Shown here: piece after piece, positions 35,137-43,652 of the stretch
Layout of the letters: each line of letters opens with the position of its first letter
How positions within the stretch are numbered: the first letter of the stretch is position 1
Assembly (NCBI RefSeq): GCF_007858435.1
Contig: NZ_VIGW01000002.1
Coordinates: forward strand, 558,001-622,000
Length of the DNA stretch: 64,000 nt
Origin: Tsukamurella asaccharolytica
GTDB taxonomy: Bacteria > Actinomycetota > Actinomycetes > Mycobacteriales > Mycobacteriaceae
Reading direction: 5' to 3'
Notes under the pieces: generated by a model
Databases searched by the model: none
Told to the model about the DNA's origin: nothing
The model's input: the letters and a program-made list of their open reading frames with translations, nothing else
Translations under genes and position numbers: made by a program

Positions 35137-35580
35137 CTACCGGGTGGTGAGTTCGGCTGCCAGCGCGGTGACGCGGGCGGCGATGTCGTCGCGCACGAGG
35201 CGCATCCGCTCGATCCCGTCGATGCCCCGCTCCGACGGCTCGTCGGTATCCCAGTTGACCAACGCGACACCGTCCGGGGTGTCGACGACGGCTTCCCGGC
35301 CGAGAGTGACCACCAGGTCCACCCGGGCGAGCAGCGCCGGGTCGATCGGTTTCGGGGTCTCGCCGGTGATGTCGACACCGACCTCAGCCAGCGACTCGGC
35401 GGACAGGCCGTTGACCACGGAGCCGGGCTTGGTGCCGGCCGAGTGCACCTCGACGGCATCGCCGACGGTCTTGCGCATCAGGCCGGCGGCCATCTGGGAC
35501 TTGCCGCCGTTCTTCACGCACACGAACAACACGCTCGGCGTGGCCGATTCGGTGTCGGCGGTGATCGTATTGTCGGACAT
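35137..35580 (-). CDS. arsC: Arsenate reductase (low-MW phosphatase type)
   Basis: 147 residues from ATG 35580, sharing a base with the acr3 stop. P-loop [20 protein letters not shown] with nucleophile Cys, then [20 protein letters not shown], the pattern of actinobacterial single-domain ArsC that uses mycothiol and mycoredoxin. A K replaces the R of the usual CxxNxxRS loop. Works with the reductase at 34428 and Acr3; the two differ enough that they are not a recent duplication. Confidence 0.9.
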   Translation of the reverse strand: MSDNTITADTESATPSVLFVCVKNGGKSQMAAGLMRKTVGDAVEVHSAGTKPGSVVNGLSAESLAEVGVDITGETPKPIDPALLARVDLVVTLGREAVVDTPDGVALVNWDTDEPSERGIDGIERMRLVRDDIAARVTALAAELTTR

Positions 35581-36695
35581 CAGTTCACACTCCTGGACGG
35601 ATCCGCGGTCGCGGCGGTGGAGGACGGGGTCAGCGGGAAGCGCTTGCGCAGGGCCAGCGAGACATAGACCAGGCCGACCAGGACGGGGACCTCGATGAGC
35701 GGCCCGACGACGCCCGCGAGGGCTTGGCCGGAGGTGGCGCCGTAGGTGGCGATCGCGACGGCGATGGCGAGCTCGAAGTTGTTGCCGGCGGCGGCAAACG
35801 CGAGCGTGGTGGTGCGCTCGTAGCCGAGTCCCATGACGGCGCCGAGCAGGTACCCGCCGCCCCACATCACGGCGAAGTACACCAGCAGCGGCAGGGCGAT
35901 ACGGGCGACGTCCCACGGGCGGGAGGTGATCTGCTCGCCCTGCAGGGCGAACAGGATGACGATGGTGAACAGCAGCCCGTAGAGGGCACATGGTCCGATC
36001 CGGGGGAGGAACTTCGTTTCGTACCAGTCGCGGCCCTTGGTCTTCTCTCCGATTCGGCGGGAGAGGTAGCCGGCGAGGAGCGGGATGCCGAGGAAGATCA
36101 GCACGGATTTGGCGATCTGCCAGGGCGAGGTGCTGATGGTGGTCTGTTCGAGGCCGAGCCAGCCGGGCAGGATCGAGAGGTAGAACCAGCCGAGGACGGC
36201 GAACATGATCACCTGGAACACCGAGTTCAGCGCCACGAGGACGGCTGCGGCTTCGCGGTCGCCGCAGGCGAGGTCGTTCCAGATGATCACCATGGCGATG
36301 CACCGGGCGAGGCCGACGATGATTAGGCCGGTGCGGTACTCGGGCAGGTCGGGCAGGAAGATCCAGGCGAGTGCGAACATCAGCGCCGGGCCCAGGATCC
36401 AGTTCAGGAAGAGGGAGCCGAGCAGGAGCTTGCGGTCGCCGGTGACGGTGTCGAGGCGGTCGTAGCGGACCTTCGCCAGCACCGGGTACATCATGATCAA
36501 CAGGCCCAGGGCGATCGGCAGCGAGACACCGTCGACCTGGATCTTCTCCAGCGCGGTGTTCAGCCCGGGGATCATCCGGCCGAGCAGCAGGCCGGCGACC
36601 ATGGCGACACCGATCCACACCGGCAGGAACCGGTCGAGGGTGGAGAGCTTGCCGACGACCGGCTGATGCTCAGTCGTCGGGGCGGGGCTGGTCAC
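35580..36695 (-). CDS. acr3: Arsenite efflux permease, ACR3 family
   Basis: 371 residues with ten membrane segments. The conserved Cys lies in [35 protein letters not shown], and the conserved Glu region in [16 protein letters not shown]; both are diagnostic of Acr3. Exports arsenite made by the ArsC enzymes. Overlaps arsR (4 bases) upstream and arsC downstream, a fully coupled operon. Confidence 0.95.
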   Translation of the reverse strand: MTSPAPTTEHQPVVGKLSTLDRFLPVWIGVAMVAGLLLGRMIPGLNTALEKIQVDGVSLPIALGLLIMMYPVLAKVRYDRLDTVTGDRKLLLGSLFLNWILGPALMFALAWIFLPDLPEYRTGLIIVGLARCIAMVIIWNDLACGDREAAAVLVALNSVFQVIMFAVLGWFYLSILPGWLGLEQTTISTSPWQIAKSVLIFLGIPLLAGYLSRRIGEKTKGRDWYETKFLPRIGPCALYGLLFTIVILFALQGEQITSRPWDVARIALPLLVYFAVMWGGGYLLGAVMGLGYERTTTLAFAAAGNNFELAIAVAIATYGATSGQALAGVVGPLIEVPVLVGLVYVSLALRKRFPLTPSSTAATADPSRSVN

Positions 36696-37066
36696 GAAAG
36701 AACCTCCAACGAGATGGCGGGGTCACCGGACTGCAGGATCCCGGCGAGCGAGGACAGGACTTCGGGGATGACGCGGTAGTACACCCACGAGGCGCGGCGC
36801 TCGGACTCGAGCAGGCCTGCGGTCTTGAGGACCTTGAGGTGGTGCGAGATCGTCGGTTGCGAGACGTCCACCGCCGGCGAGATGTCACACACGCAAGCCT
36901 CGCCTCCCTCGTGGCTGGCGATCAGGCTGAACAGGCGCAGCCGGACCGGGTCGGCCAGGGCCTTGAACACCGCCGCGAGGTCGACGGACTGCCCCTCCGA
37001 CAGAGGCTCACGGACCAGCGGTGAGCACCGCACGGTCACATCGGTCAACGGAATCGAATTCGACAC
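36692..37066 (-). CDS. arsR: Arsenic-responsive ArsR repressor
   Basis: 124 residues from GTG 37066. Winged helix VFKALADPVRLRLFSLIASH ... VSQPTISHHLKVLKTAGLL; the CVCD motif just before the recognition helix is the arsenite-binding site of classical ArsR. Represses the operon arsR-acr3-arsC-arsC-flavoprotein-acetyltransferase. The start overlaps an AT-rich dyad at 37070-37079. Confidence 0.92.
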   Translation of the reverse strand: MSNSIPLTDVTVRCSPLVREPLSEGQSVDLAAVFKALADPVRLRLFSLIASHEGGEACVCDISPAVDVSQPTISHHLKVLKTAGLLESERRASWVYYRVIPEVLSSLAGILQSGDPAISLEVLS

Positions 37067-37067
37067 A

Positions 37068-37096
37068 CATCAATATTGACAGATATCGATGTTGGA
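37068..37096. promoter_or_regulatory. ArsR operator candidate
   Basis: AT-rich island in GC-rich DNA with a perfect palindrome TCAATATTGA (37070-37079) followed by ATATCGATGTTG, an ATCAA...TTGAT-like arrangement typical of ArsR/SmtB sites. Adjacent to the arsR start and downstream of the convergent merR. Confidence 0.6.
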
Positions 37097-37112
37097 CACA
37101 AGCGTGTCTGGG

Positions 37113-37502
37113 TTATAGGTAGCGACAGATATCTTCGCTAGCGCACGACTTCGGATCGGTGTGTTCGGCAGCTTGGCGTAGGTGGGTGATGTTGTCGCGC
37201 AGTGCGATCAGTTCCGCGATCTGTTGATCGAGGTGGTGGATCGACCTGTCTAGCTGGTCGCGTACGTGATCACATGGGGCTTGGCCGGTGCCGCGTATGT
37301 CGATGATTCTTTTGACTTGCGCGAGAGTGAGTGCCGCCGCCTGCCCCCTCTTGATGAATTGCACGATGCCGATGGCGTCGGGGGTGTAGTTGCGGTATCC
37401 ACCGGCGGTACGTCCCGGTTCAGGGAGGAGCCCCGCTTCCTCGTAGTACCGCAGCGTCGATGGCGTGGCGCCAGATTTGCGGGCGAGTTCTCCGATCCGC
37501 AT
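37113..37502 (-). CDS. merR: MerR-family metal-responsive activator
   Basis: 129 residues from ATG 37502. N-terminal MerR HTH MRIGELARKSGATPSTLRYYE, wing with GYRNYTPDAI, a long dimerisation helix (IHHLDQQIAELIALRDNITHL) and metal-site cysteines in GQAPCDHV and SCASEDICRYL. Divergent from merA with a MerR-type promoter between them, so it most likely senses mercury; a soft-metal CueR/ZntR-like role is possible. Confidence 0.85.
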   Translation of the reverse strand: MRIGELARKSGATPSTLRYYEEAGLLPEPGRTAGGYRNYTPDAIGIVQFIKRGQAAALTLAQVKRIIDIRGTGQAPCDHVRDQLDRSIHHLDQQIAELIALRDNITHLRQAAEHTDPKSCASEDICRYL

Positions 37503-37529
37503 CGAGTCCTCCCTGTCCGGATTCTGGGC

Positions 37530-37560
37530 TTGACCTTCAAGGGTACTGGAGGGTTGATGA
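37530..37560 (+). promoter_or_regulatory. MerR-type promoter/operator before merA
   Basis: A -35-like TTGACC (37530-37535) and -10-like TGATGA (37555-37560) have an over-long 19-bp spacer containing ACCTTCAAGGG/TACTGGAGGGT, the classic arrangement that MerR-family activators untwist. It drives merA rightwards, with merR leftwards. Confidence 0.7.
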
Positions 37561-37567
37561 TGGTGAC

Positions 37568-38992
37568 ATGAGTGAAGAGTTTGATCTTGCGATCGTTGGT
37601 TCGGGTGCTGCAGCGATGGCGGCGGCGATCCGCGCAACAGCCATGGGCAAGTCCGTGGTGATGATCGAGCGAGGCACTTTCGGCGGCACCTGTGTGAATA
37701 CCGGTTGCGTGCCGTCGAAGGCGTTGATCGCCGCGGCGCAGGCACAGCACACGGTCTCTGATGCTGGCCGGTTCCCGGGGGTCGGTGCGACCGCCGTGCC
37801 GGTAGATATGGCCGCCCTGGCGGCGGGGACACGGCGCTTGGCAGAGTCGATGCGGTCAGAGAAGTACGTTGCCGTTGCGGACTCGTACGGCTGGCGCCGC
37901 GTCCAGGGTGCGGCCGCGTTCGCGGGAACGCGGGCAGCGCCATCGCTGGTGGTCACAGCTCCCGATGGGACTACCGAGACGATAATTGCTCGACGGTACT
38001 TGGTGGCAACAGGGGCCCAACCGTCGATTCCGTCGATTCCCGGACTCAATCTGGTCGACTACCTGACGTCGACGACCGCGATGGAGTTGACCGCAGTCCC
38101 GGAATCACTCCTAGTGATCGGCGGCGGGTTCATCGCGCTCGAGCAGGCGCAACTCTTCGCGCGACTGGGGGCGAAGGTAACCGTTTTGGTGCGGTCCAGG
38201 ATCGCTTCGGCCGAAGATGCTGACGTCGCAGATGCTCTCCTGGAAGCGCTCGCTGACGAGCACATCGAGGTAGTGCAGCTCGCGACCGCGACCTCGGTCG
38301 ACACCGAGGCGGGTGAGGTCGTCGTGACCGCCTCCAGCCCTGGTGGACAAGGCGACTTCCGTGCGGCGAAGCTGCTCGTCGCGACGGGCAGAACCCCGAA
38401 TACTAGAGGTTTGAATCTGGAGACGGTTGGAGTCGACACGAGCACCAGCGGCGCGATCCTCGTGTCGAATCAGCTCAGAACATCAAACCCGCGTGTGTGG
38501 GCAGCGGGCGATGTGACCGGCCATCCCGAGTTCGTCTATGTCGCAGCCGCGCAAGGCACAACGGTCGCCGACAACATGTTCGGACAGACCCCGCGGTCGT
38601 TGGACTACACGCACCTGCCGCGCGTGATGTTCACCAGTCCGGCAATCGGGAGCGTCGGTATGACCGAGACGCAGGCCCTCGCAAGCGGAATCCGGTACAC
38701 GAGCTCGCTTCTTCCGCTCACTCACGTACCCCGGGCCCAAGTTGACCGAGATACCCGAGGCTTCATCAAGCTCATCGCAGACTCCGATAGTCATCGAGTC
38801 CTCGGAATTTCGGCGGTCGCGAATAGTGCCGGCGAGATCGCCGCCGCTGGGGTCTACATCCTCGAAGCAAGGATGACCGTCGAGCAGGTCGCCCGGACAT
38901 GGGCGCCCTACCTGACCATGGCCGAGGGCATCAAAATCGCCGCACAATCCTTCAGCACCGACATCGCCCAGCTCTCCTGCTGCGCTTCCTAA
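37568..38992 (+). CDS. merA: Mercuric reductase
   Basis: 474 residues, lacking an N-terminal HMA domain. FAD motif AIVGSGAAAMAAAIRA; redox pair GGTCVNTGCVPSK; NADPH motif VIGGGFIALEQAQ; FAD site VWAAGDVTG; and the C-terminal vicinal cysteines SCCAS that hand Hg(II) to the active site. The final CC is diagnostic of MerA versus lipoamide dehydrogenase. Reduces Hg(II) to volatile Hg(0). Followed by merB. Confidence 0.95.
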   Translation: MSEEFDLAIVGSGAAAMAAAIRATAMGKSVVMIERGTFGGTCVNTGCVPSKALIAAAQAQHTVSDAGRFPGVGATAVPVDMAALAAGTRRLAESMRSEKYVAVADSYGWRRVQGAAAFAGTRAAPSLVVTAPDGTTETIIARRYLVATGAQPSIPSIPGLNLVDYLTSTTAMELTAVPESLLVIGGGFIALEQAQLFARLGAKVTVLVRSRIASAEDADVADALLEALADEHIEVVQLATATSVDTEAGEVVVTASSPGGQGDFRAAKLLVATGRTPNTRGLNLETVGVDTSTSGAILVSNQLRTSNPRVWAAGDVTGHPEFVYVAAAQGTTVADNMFGQTPRSLDYTHLPRVMFTSPAIGSVGMTETQALASGIRYTSSLLPLTHVPRAQVDRDTRGFIKLIADSDSHRVLGISAVANSAGEIAAAGVYILEARMTVEQVARTWAPYLTMAEGIKIAAQSFSTDIAQLSCCAS

Positions 38993-39030
38993 TTCCTGAT
39001 TCCACCGATCCGCAAGCGAAGTCCCAGACA

Positions 39031-39693
39031 ATGACCAATCCACTCGATCGACTCATCACCCCCGAGGGGTCCGGCCTCGATCCGGCAGTCCTGGTTCCCC
39101 TACTCAGGCTCCTCTCCAAGGGAAACCCCGTCAGCGTAGAGGACTTAGCAGCTGCGGCCGGACTGTCGGAACCCGATGTACGGGAACGACTCCAATCCGT
39201 TTCCGACACCGAATACGACGATCGCGACCAAATAGTCGGGCAAGGACTGACCCTCCGTCCGACCCCGCATCGGTTCACCGTCGCAGGTCACGAACTGTTC
39301 ACGTGGTGCGCACTCGACACCCTGATCTTCCCCACACTCCTAAACCAGTCAGCCACCATCGAGTCGACCTCACCCGCGAGCGGTCAAACGATCAGAATCT
39401 CTGTCACGGCAGACACCGTGACCAGCATCGAACCCGACACCGCAGTGCTATCGCTCGTCGACCCCGATGACCTCAGCTCGCTTCGAACGTCGTTCTGCAA
39501 CCAAGTGCACTTCTTCGCCTCCCCACACGATGCCCAAACGTGGACGCGCGAAAATCCCGGCAACCAACTCCTCGACATCACCCACGCGCACGCCCTCGGG
39601 AAAGCTCTCGCTGAACAAGCGCTCATCAGCCCGGACACAGCCCGACAGGCCGGATGCTGCTCGCCGGATCAGCACGAAGGAACCGCCCAATGA
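39031..39693 (+). CDS. merB: Organomercurial lyase
   Basis: 220 residues. N-terminal winged-helix part (LLRLLSKGNPVSVEDLAAAAG), then the catalytic core: Cys and Asp in TWCALDTLIFP and the second Cys in FCNQVHFF, the Cys-Asp-Cys triad of MerB. A C-terminal GCC adds a possible metal-transfer pair. Cleaves carbon-mercury bonds, passing Hg(II) to MerA. Overlaps the next gene by 4 bases. Confidence 0.95.
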   Translation: MTNPLDRLITPEGSGLDPAVLVPLLRLLSKGNPVSVEDLAAAAGLSEPDVRERLQSVSDTEYDDRDQIVGQGLTLRPTPHRFTVAGHELFTWCALDTLIFPTLLNQSATIESTSPASGQTIRISVTADTVTSIEPDTAVLSLVDPDDLSSLRTSFCNQVHFFASPHDAQTWTRENPGNQLLDITHAHALGKALAEQALISPDTARQAGCCSPDQHEGTAQ

Positions 39694-40145
39694 CCAACAC
39701 AGTGAAATCGCCCCTCGCACGCAGGACAAGAGAGATCGGCCGATGGGGCACCGCCGCCCGGACAGTGATCGGTGCCGCTTTCGTGGGAGCCGGGATCATC
39801 ATCGGACCTTCCACAATCGACCTCATCATCGCGGTCGCACTGGTCCCTGCCGCGATCACCCTCGCGGTTGTACTTCGGGGTCGTGATTCGGCACCACTGC
39901 GGGTCACAGGCGCGTGGGCCATGGCCACTAACACGCTGGTCTTCTTCGCGTTCTTCGCGCTCACCCCGCCGGCGGCAGCAACGTTCTACGGGCTTTCCAT
40001 GCTGCTCGCCGCTAGCCGCGGGCTCGCAGCCTGCGAAGTGATGGCGGCATCGAACGTGATCCTCAACCGAAACGACCAAGTCGGTTGCCCTGTCTTTACC
40101 CCGATCGACCGCATCGAGGGATTCCACCCACGCGACTGCGCCTAA
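39690..40145 (+). CDS. Small membrane protein of mer operon
   Basis: 151 residues with about four hydrophobic segments (about 22-42, 44-62, 75-92, 98-112). Cysteines in RGLAACEVMAAS and DQVGCPVFTPID lie near the C-terminus and could bind mercury, as in mercury uptake proteins (MerT/MerF/MerC type), though I cannot match the family. Coupled to merB by overlap, so a mercury transport role is the best guess. Confidence 0.6.
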   Translation: MTNTVKSPLARRTREIGRWGTAARTVIGAAFVGAGIIIGPSTIDLIIAVALVPAAITLAVVLRGRDSAPLRVTGAWAMATNTLVFFAFFALTPPAAATFYGLSMLLAASRGLAACEVMAASNVILNRNDQVGCPVFTPIDRIEGFHPRDCA

Positions 40146-40267
40146 CCGCAGATGCCTCTCCTCCAGCGCAGCCTCCGCCCAGGGGGACGCCGACCGCGAG
40201 AACCAGCCGGTACAGCGCAGTGCGGCCCGCTACTGCGTTTCGCGCCAGCGCTCTCTGGTAACCGCGT

Positions 40268-40301
40268 CGATGGCCGCCACCCGAAGCGGTGACGGCCATC
40301 G
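40268..40301. terminator. Stem-loop terminator between mer operon and arsI
   Basis: CGATGGCCG (40268-40276) pairs with CGGCCATCG (40293-40301), with further CACC/GGTG pairing inside and a 6-base loop. It lies between convergent operons; likely a bidirectional terminator. Confidence 0.65.
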
Positions 40302-40313
40302 ATCGAGGGCGGA

Positions 40314-40775
40314 CTAGCAGCAGTTCGCCGCCGCAGGGGTGCAGCACGCGGCCGGCGTCGCTTCGGAGTCCTCGGCTGTCGTCGCCGGAGTGTGTCCGCC
40401 GTCGAAGGTCTCGGCGTCAGCGAGGACGGTGTAGACCTCCCAACGCTCGGCGTCGGGGGCGGTGACCCAGACCTTGTCCTGGGTGGCGAAGCAACAGGTG
40501 GCGCCGATCTCCTCCTCGGTGAACAGCTGCTCCTCGGTGAGGCGGGCGATCTCAGCGTGCACCTTGTCGCTGGAGTCCACCTCGACGCCGAGATGGTTGA
40601 TGCTGCCGCCCTGGCCGGGGTTCTCCAGCAGGACCAGCTTGAGCGCCGGGTCGGCGACGGCGAAGTTGGCGTAACCGGGCTTGACCTTCGCCGGGCCCGT
40701 GCCGAACAGCTTGGTGTAGAACGCGATCGACTGATCGAGGTCATCGACATTGAGGGCGAGCTGGACGCGGGACAT
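40314..40775 (-). CDS. arsI: ArsI-like C-As lyase / CadI family glyoxalase-fold protein
   Basis: 153 residues from ATG 40775. Vicinal-oxygen-chelate fold starting RVQLALNVDDLDQSIAFY; metal ligand His in SINHLGVEV; the ATCCFA vicinal cysteine pair that binds trivalent organoarsenicals; Glu in WEVYTVL. The Cys-rich tail (ACCTPAAANCC) is typical. ArsI demethylates methylarsenite; in mycobacteria CadI is the cadmium-induced paralogue. Divergent from its own ArsR-type regulator. Confidence 0.85.
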   Translation of the reverse strand: MSRVQLALNVDDLDQSIAFYTKLFGTGPAKVKPGYANFAVADPALKLVLLENPGQGGSINHLGVEVDSSDKVHAEIARLTEEQLFTEEEIGATCCFATQDKVWVTAPDAERWEVYTVLADAETFDGGHTPATTAEDSEATPAACCTPAAANCC

Positions 40776-40835
40776 GAGAACCTCCGAGGCTTCGACATAC
40801 ATCTAACTGTTGCTCGTTCAGTTCTAGACCACGCT

Positions 40836-40849
40836 TTGACATATGTCAA
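40836..40849. promoter_or_regulatory. ArsR-type operator between arsI and arsR2
   Basis: Perfect 14-bp palindrome TTGACATATGTCAA in the 95-bp divergent promoter region, 22 bases before the regulator start. Placed to control both genes. Confidence 0.75.
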
Positions 40850-40870
40850 CGAGTAGGTAGATTGAAGCGT

Positions 40871-41224
40871 ATGCCCAAGACGCTCCCCGTCGTCGACATC
40901 AGCGCCCCGATCTGCTGTGCTCCGCTGGCCGCCGGCGTGATGGACGAGGCCGCGGCACTCGAGCTCGCCCTGCGCCTCAAGGCCCTCGCCGACCCGGCCC
41001 GGATCCAGCTGATCTCGATCCTCATGGCCGCACGTCCAGGCGAAATCAGCACCGGCGACCTCGCCGACACGGTGGGCCTGTCGTCGGCGACCGTCAGTCA
41101 CCACCTGAGCCAGCTCAAGAAGGCCGGCCTCGTCAGCTCCGAGCGGCGCGGGATCAACGTCTTCTACCGGGCCGAACCTGACTCCCTTGAAGCGCTCCGG
41201 GCCGTCCTGGCCACGTGCTGCTAG
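40871..41224 (+). CDS. arsR: ArsR-family regulator, second copy
   Basis: 117 residues from ATG 40871. An N-terminal CC (APICCAPL) and C-terminal CC (LATCC) flank a winged helix with LKALADPARIQLISIL and GLSSATVSHHLSQLKKAGLV. The paired end cysteines match the CmtR/AztR-like or Corynebacterium ArsR design, which binds As(III) or Cd at terminal cysteines, and differ from the CVCD site of the copy at 36692. Controls the divergent arsI. Confidence 0.9.
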   Translation: MPKTLPVVDISAPICCAPLAAGVMDEAAALELALRLKALADPARIQLISILMAARPGEISTGDLADTVGLSSATVSHHLSQLKKAGLVSSERRGINVFYRAEPDSLEALRAVLATCC

Positions 41225-41528
41225 CGCGAACGCGCCTCTCGCGCGCAGGTAGTGGCTGCACGACACCGTCGCGAGGCTCCCCGGCACAGCACCAGCACGA
41301 TCGCCTGCGGCAGGATCGACACGCGTGGACCACATCGAGCAGCAGCTAGAGCAACAGCTCCGCGAACGCGGCATCCCCCTCACTGCGGCTGAGTTCCTCC
41401 GCGCCGTCCTCGAAGCCCTCGACGACGGCGCTTCCGTGCCTTAGCGGGACAGCGGTCGGCACGAGGAACATGCGCTGTAATCCGCAGTACCAGTGACTGT
41501 TCGGTCCTTGACTGCTAAAATCAGCAGT
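41225..41528 (+). other. Intergenic region with a possible 39-residue ORF
   Basis: A small frame GTG 41325 to TAG 41442-41444 encodes an amphipathic helical peptide (VDHIEQQLEQQLRERGIPLT...), similar to the acidic/Gln helices of small partner proteins. It has no clear ribosome site. Otherwise only the promoter of the gene at 41529 is expected here. Confidence 0.35.
41511..41528 (+). promoter_or_regulatory. Inverted repeat overlapping the start of the AbrB-like gene
   Basis: ACTGCT-AAAATC-AGCAGT, 6-bp arms, ends one base before ATG 41529, where a ribosome site would lie. Could be an autoregulatory operator or a translational hairpin. Confidence 0.5.
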
Positions 41529-41900
41529 ATGCTTCCCACGGGTCCCCGGACGATCGACAGCTTCCGCCGGATCACCATCCCAGCGAAGGTGGCGAAGGCG
41601 TCCGGAGTGCGGCAGCCTTCGTGGGTCCGGATCGGTGTCGTCGCCGACCAGAGGATCGTCGAGATCATTCCCACTCGCGGCCCGCGCGGGACGAAGCCGT
41701 CCGTACGAGGTAACCCGGATCGTCCGCGGCGGCTGCGGACGTCGCGACAGATCGCGCTGCCGGCGGCGGTCCTCGACTCGGTCGGTCTGGACATTGGGAG
41801 CGTCGTGGCGTTCCTGGCCCTGGAGGACCGCATTCATCTGTTCGCCGCGTCGCGGGTCATCGCGCCGGAGCCCGCGCCCGTGGGAGAGGAAGACCAGTGA
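41529..41900 (+). CDS. AbrB-like double-domain protein
   Basis: 123 residues with two halves that each resemble a swapped-hairpin AbrB fold: DSFRRITIPAKVAKASGV ... VRIGVVADQRIVEIIP, and RTSRQIALPAAVLDSVGLDIGSVVAFLALEDRIHLFA. AbrB folds bind DNA as dimers, so this may be a single-chain DNA-binding regulator. Coupled by GTGA overlap to the next gene. Confidence 0.6.
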   Translation: MLPTGPRTIDSFRRITIPAKVAKASGVRQPSWVRIGVVADQRIVEIIPTRGPRGTKPSVRGNPDRPRRLRTSRQIALPAAVLDSVGLDIGSVVAFLALEDRIHLFAASRVIAPEPAPVGEEDQ

Positions 41901-42520
41901 CGGCGCGGCGACGTACCCGGTCAATCCACGCAGAGGCGGGTCAGCTCCCCCTGTTCGACGTCCCTGCCGTCGCGCCGGCGGATCTGGTCGACGCGGCCGT
42001 GGTCGCGGCTGCGGAGCTCGTCCTCGATAGCTCGGTGTCGGTGTTGCCGCGGACCGAACTGTCGGGGCTTCGCGGGTATCCGGTGGTCCGATGGTCGTCG
42101 ACCGTCGCCGAACGGATGTCGTCCGGGGCGGGACCGATGCTCGACGCGCAGGTCCTCGAGCTGTGGGAGATGTGCCCGGCGGAGGGCGCGGGGGCGCCGC
42201 CGGCGGCGCCGTTGAGCATCGTCGGGTTCGTCGCCACCGGGCAGTGGAAGAGGGCCCTGTATGTCGCCAGTGAGCTTCGCGGGTTCGGCGAGACCGTGGT
42301 GCTGACCGAGCGGCGGCCCACGGCGCTGAGCTTGACGGCGGCGGACCTCGCCGACGTGAGCGTGGTGCATACCTCTCACGCCGGCGAGGAACTACTGGTG
42401 CGGGGATCGAAGGTTGCCGATCCTCCGCGGATCGTCGCGGTGCGGTACTGGGAGGAGCGGCTATTCGCTCACGCCCTCGCGACAGGGGTGCCGATCACGC
42501 CGCAGCCGGCTCCGGCGTAG
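41897..42520 (+). CDS. Unknown protein in AbrB/TGT-like cluster
   Basis: 207 residues from GTG 41897, overlapping the upstream stop. N-terminus basic (MTARRRTRSIHAEAGQLPLFD); the rest is a mixed alpha/beta protein with SIVGFVATGQWKRALYVASELRGFGETVVLTER. No catalytic motif recognised. Its 3' end faces the TGT-like gene (converging, overlapping by about 26 bases). Probably works with the AbrB-like protein. Confidence 0.55.
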   Translation: MTARRRTRSIHAEAGQLPLFDVPAVAPADLVDAAVVAAAELVLDSSVSVLPRTELSGLRGYPVVRWSSTVAERMSSGAGPMLDAQVLELWEMCPAEGAGAPPAAPLSIVGFVATGQWKRALYVASELRGFGETVVLTERRPTALSLTAADLADVSVVHTSHAGEELLVRGSKVADPPRIVAVRYWEERLFAHALATGVPITPQPAPA

Positions 42521-43652
42521 CGCCGATCCAGGCGGACAGGGCGCGTTTGCGCTTCCAGTCCCCGCCGGTGAGCTTCTCGATCTCGATGTTGCTCTCGTGG
42601 GCGGCCTCGCACATCGCCGTCCACGCCTGCGGGCCGTTGTGGGCGGCGATAGCGGTGGCCAAACCGCGACCGAGCATCGCGACCGCGGAGACCGAATGCG
42701 AGAACGCTGCTGCCTTCGGGATGTCAGCCGTGCGGATCCAGGTCAGGTCCCGTCCACCGCAGAGTGCGCAGTCGCAGCACCACGCGGCGTGGGACTTGTC
42801 CTTGAGGTAATGCCGCTCGAACGCGGTCAGCGACGTGTACGCGAGAAGCTCCGGGAGGATGAACGACACCGACCCGCTGGTGCCGCCCCCGCCGATGTCG
42901 GGGTAGATGTGCCGGTAGGTGGTCGATGACCCCATCGCCGCGCCTGCGGCGCCGTACGCCAGCGCCCCCAACCCCGCCGTGTCACTGCGCAGGAGCAGCA
43001 CCGGGACATCTGCGGTGAGGACGTGCACCAGCCCGGTCACGACGTTGGTCCGGTCGAACGGGTCGTCGGTGTCTTCGACCATCAACGCCACGGGGATGCC
43101 GTGCGCGTTGATCTCAGACCGGAGCGAATCGGCGGCGTGCGAAAGCCACCAGCTCGCGATCGGCAGCGCCGCAATCACCTGTCCACCGAAGCGGGCCGCC
43201 GTCTTCAGGGTGGTCCGCAGCCCAGCGGTGTCGCCCTTGGCCACATAGCCGGAATCGGTCAATGCCCACGTCAGGCCCGCGCTACGTTGCACGGTGATCC
43301 AGTCGCGGGTCGGCTCCGCCGTCGCCACCTTCCGCTGCCGGCCGCTGTAGAGGTTCGCGTCGAGCAGCAACGCTGCTTCGGGGCACTTCTTGCGGGTCTG
43401 ATCCGCCGCGGTCCTCGCCACCGCGGAGCGGTGGGTCCGGGACTGCCACGGCACGGAGTAGACCGCGCCGACACCTTCCGACGCGATCAGCGCGCGAGTC
43501 GGGTCGATCAAGGTCGTCGGGACCTGAACGAACAGGTCCGTCGACATGCCCTCGAGCCGGTGCTGCCCGACCTGGATGGGCCGGGCACCTCCAGCCCGTT
43601 CAGTGCTGGTGGTATCGGTTGTGCGATCAGAGTCGCGACTGTCGTTGGTCAA
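42495..43652 (-). CDS. TIM-barrel, TGT-like zinc protein (possible base-exchange enzyme)
   Basis: 385 residues from TTG 43652, which has GAGGAGG five bases upstream. Repeated beta-alpha units (LLLDANLYSG, VIAALPIASWWLS, IPVALMVEDTDDP, VPVLLLRSDTAGLGALAYGAAGAAMG) suggest a TIM barrel. CDCALC followed by a His about 20 residues later recalls the Cx CxxC...H zinc site of tRNA-guanine transglycosylases and DpdA-type DNA base modifiers. No clear TGT nucleophile motif is seen, so the assignment is tentative. Confidence 0.55.
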   Translation of the reverse strand: MTNDSRDSDRTTDTTSTERAGGARPIQVGQHRLEGMSTDLFVQVPTTLIDPTRALIASEGVGAVYSVPWQSRTHRSAVARTAADQTRKKCPEAALLLDANLYSGRQRKVATAEPTRDWITVQRSAGLTWALTDSGYVAKGDTAGLRTTLKTAARFGGQVIAALPIASWWLSHAADSLRSEINAHGIPVALMVEDTDDPFDRTNVVTGLVHVLTADVPVLLLRSDTAGLGALAYGAAGAAMGSSTTYRHIYPDIGGGGTSGSVSFILPELLAYTSLTAFERHYLKDKSHAAWCCDCALCGGRDLTWIRTADIPKAAAFSHSVSAVAMLGRGLATAIAAHNGPQAWTAMCEAAHESNIEIEKLTGGDWKRKRALSAWIGATPEPAAA

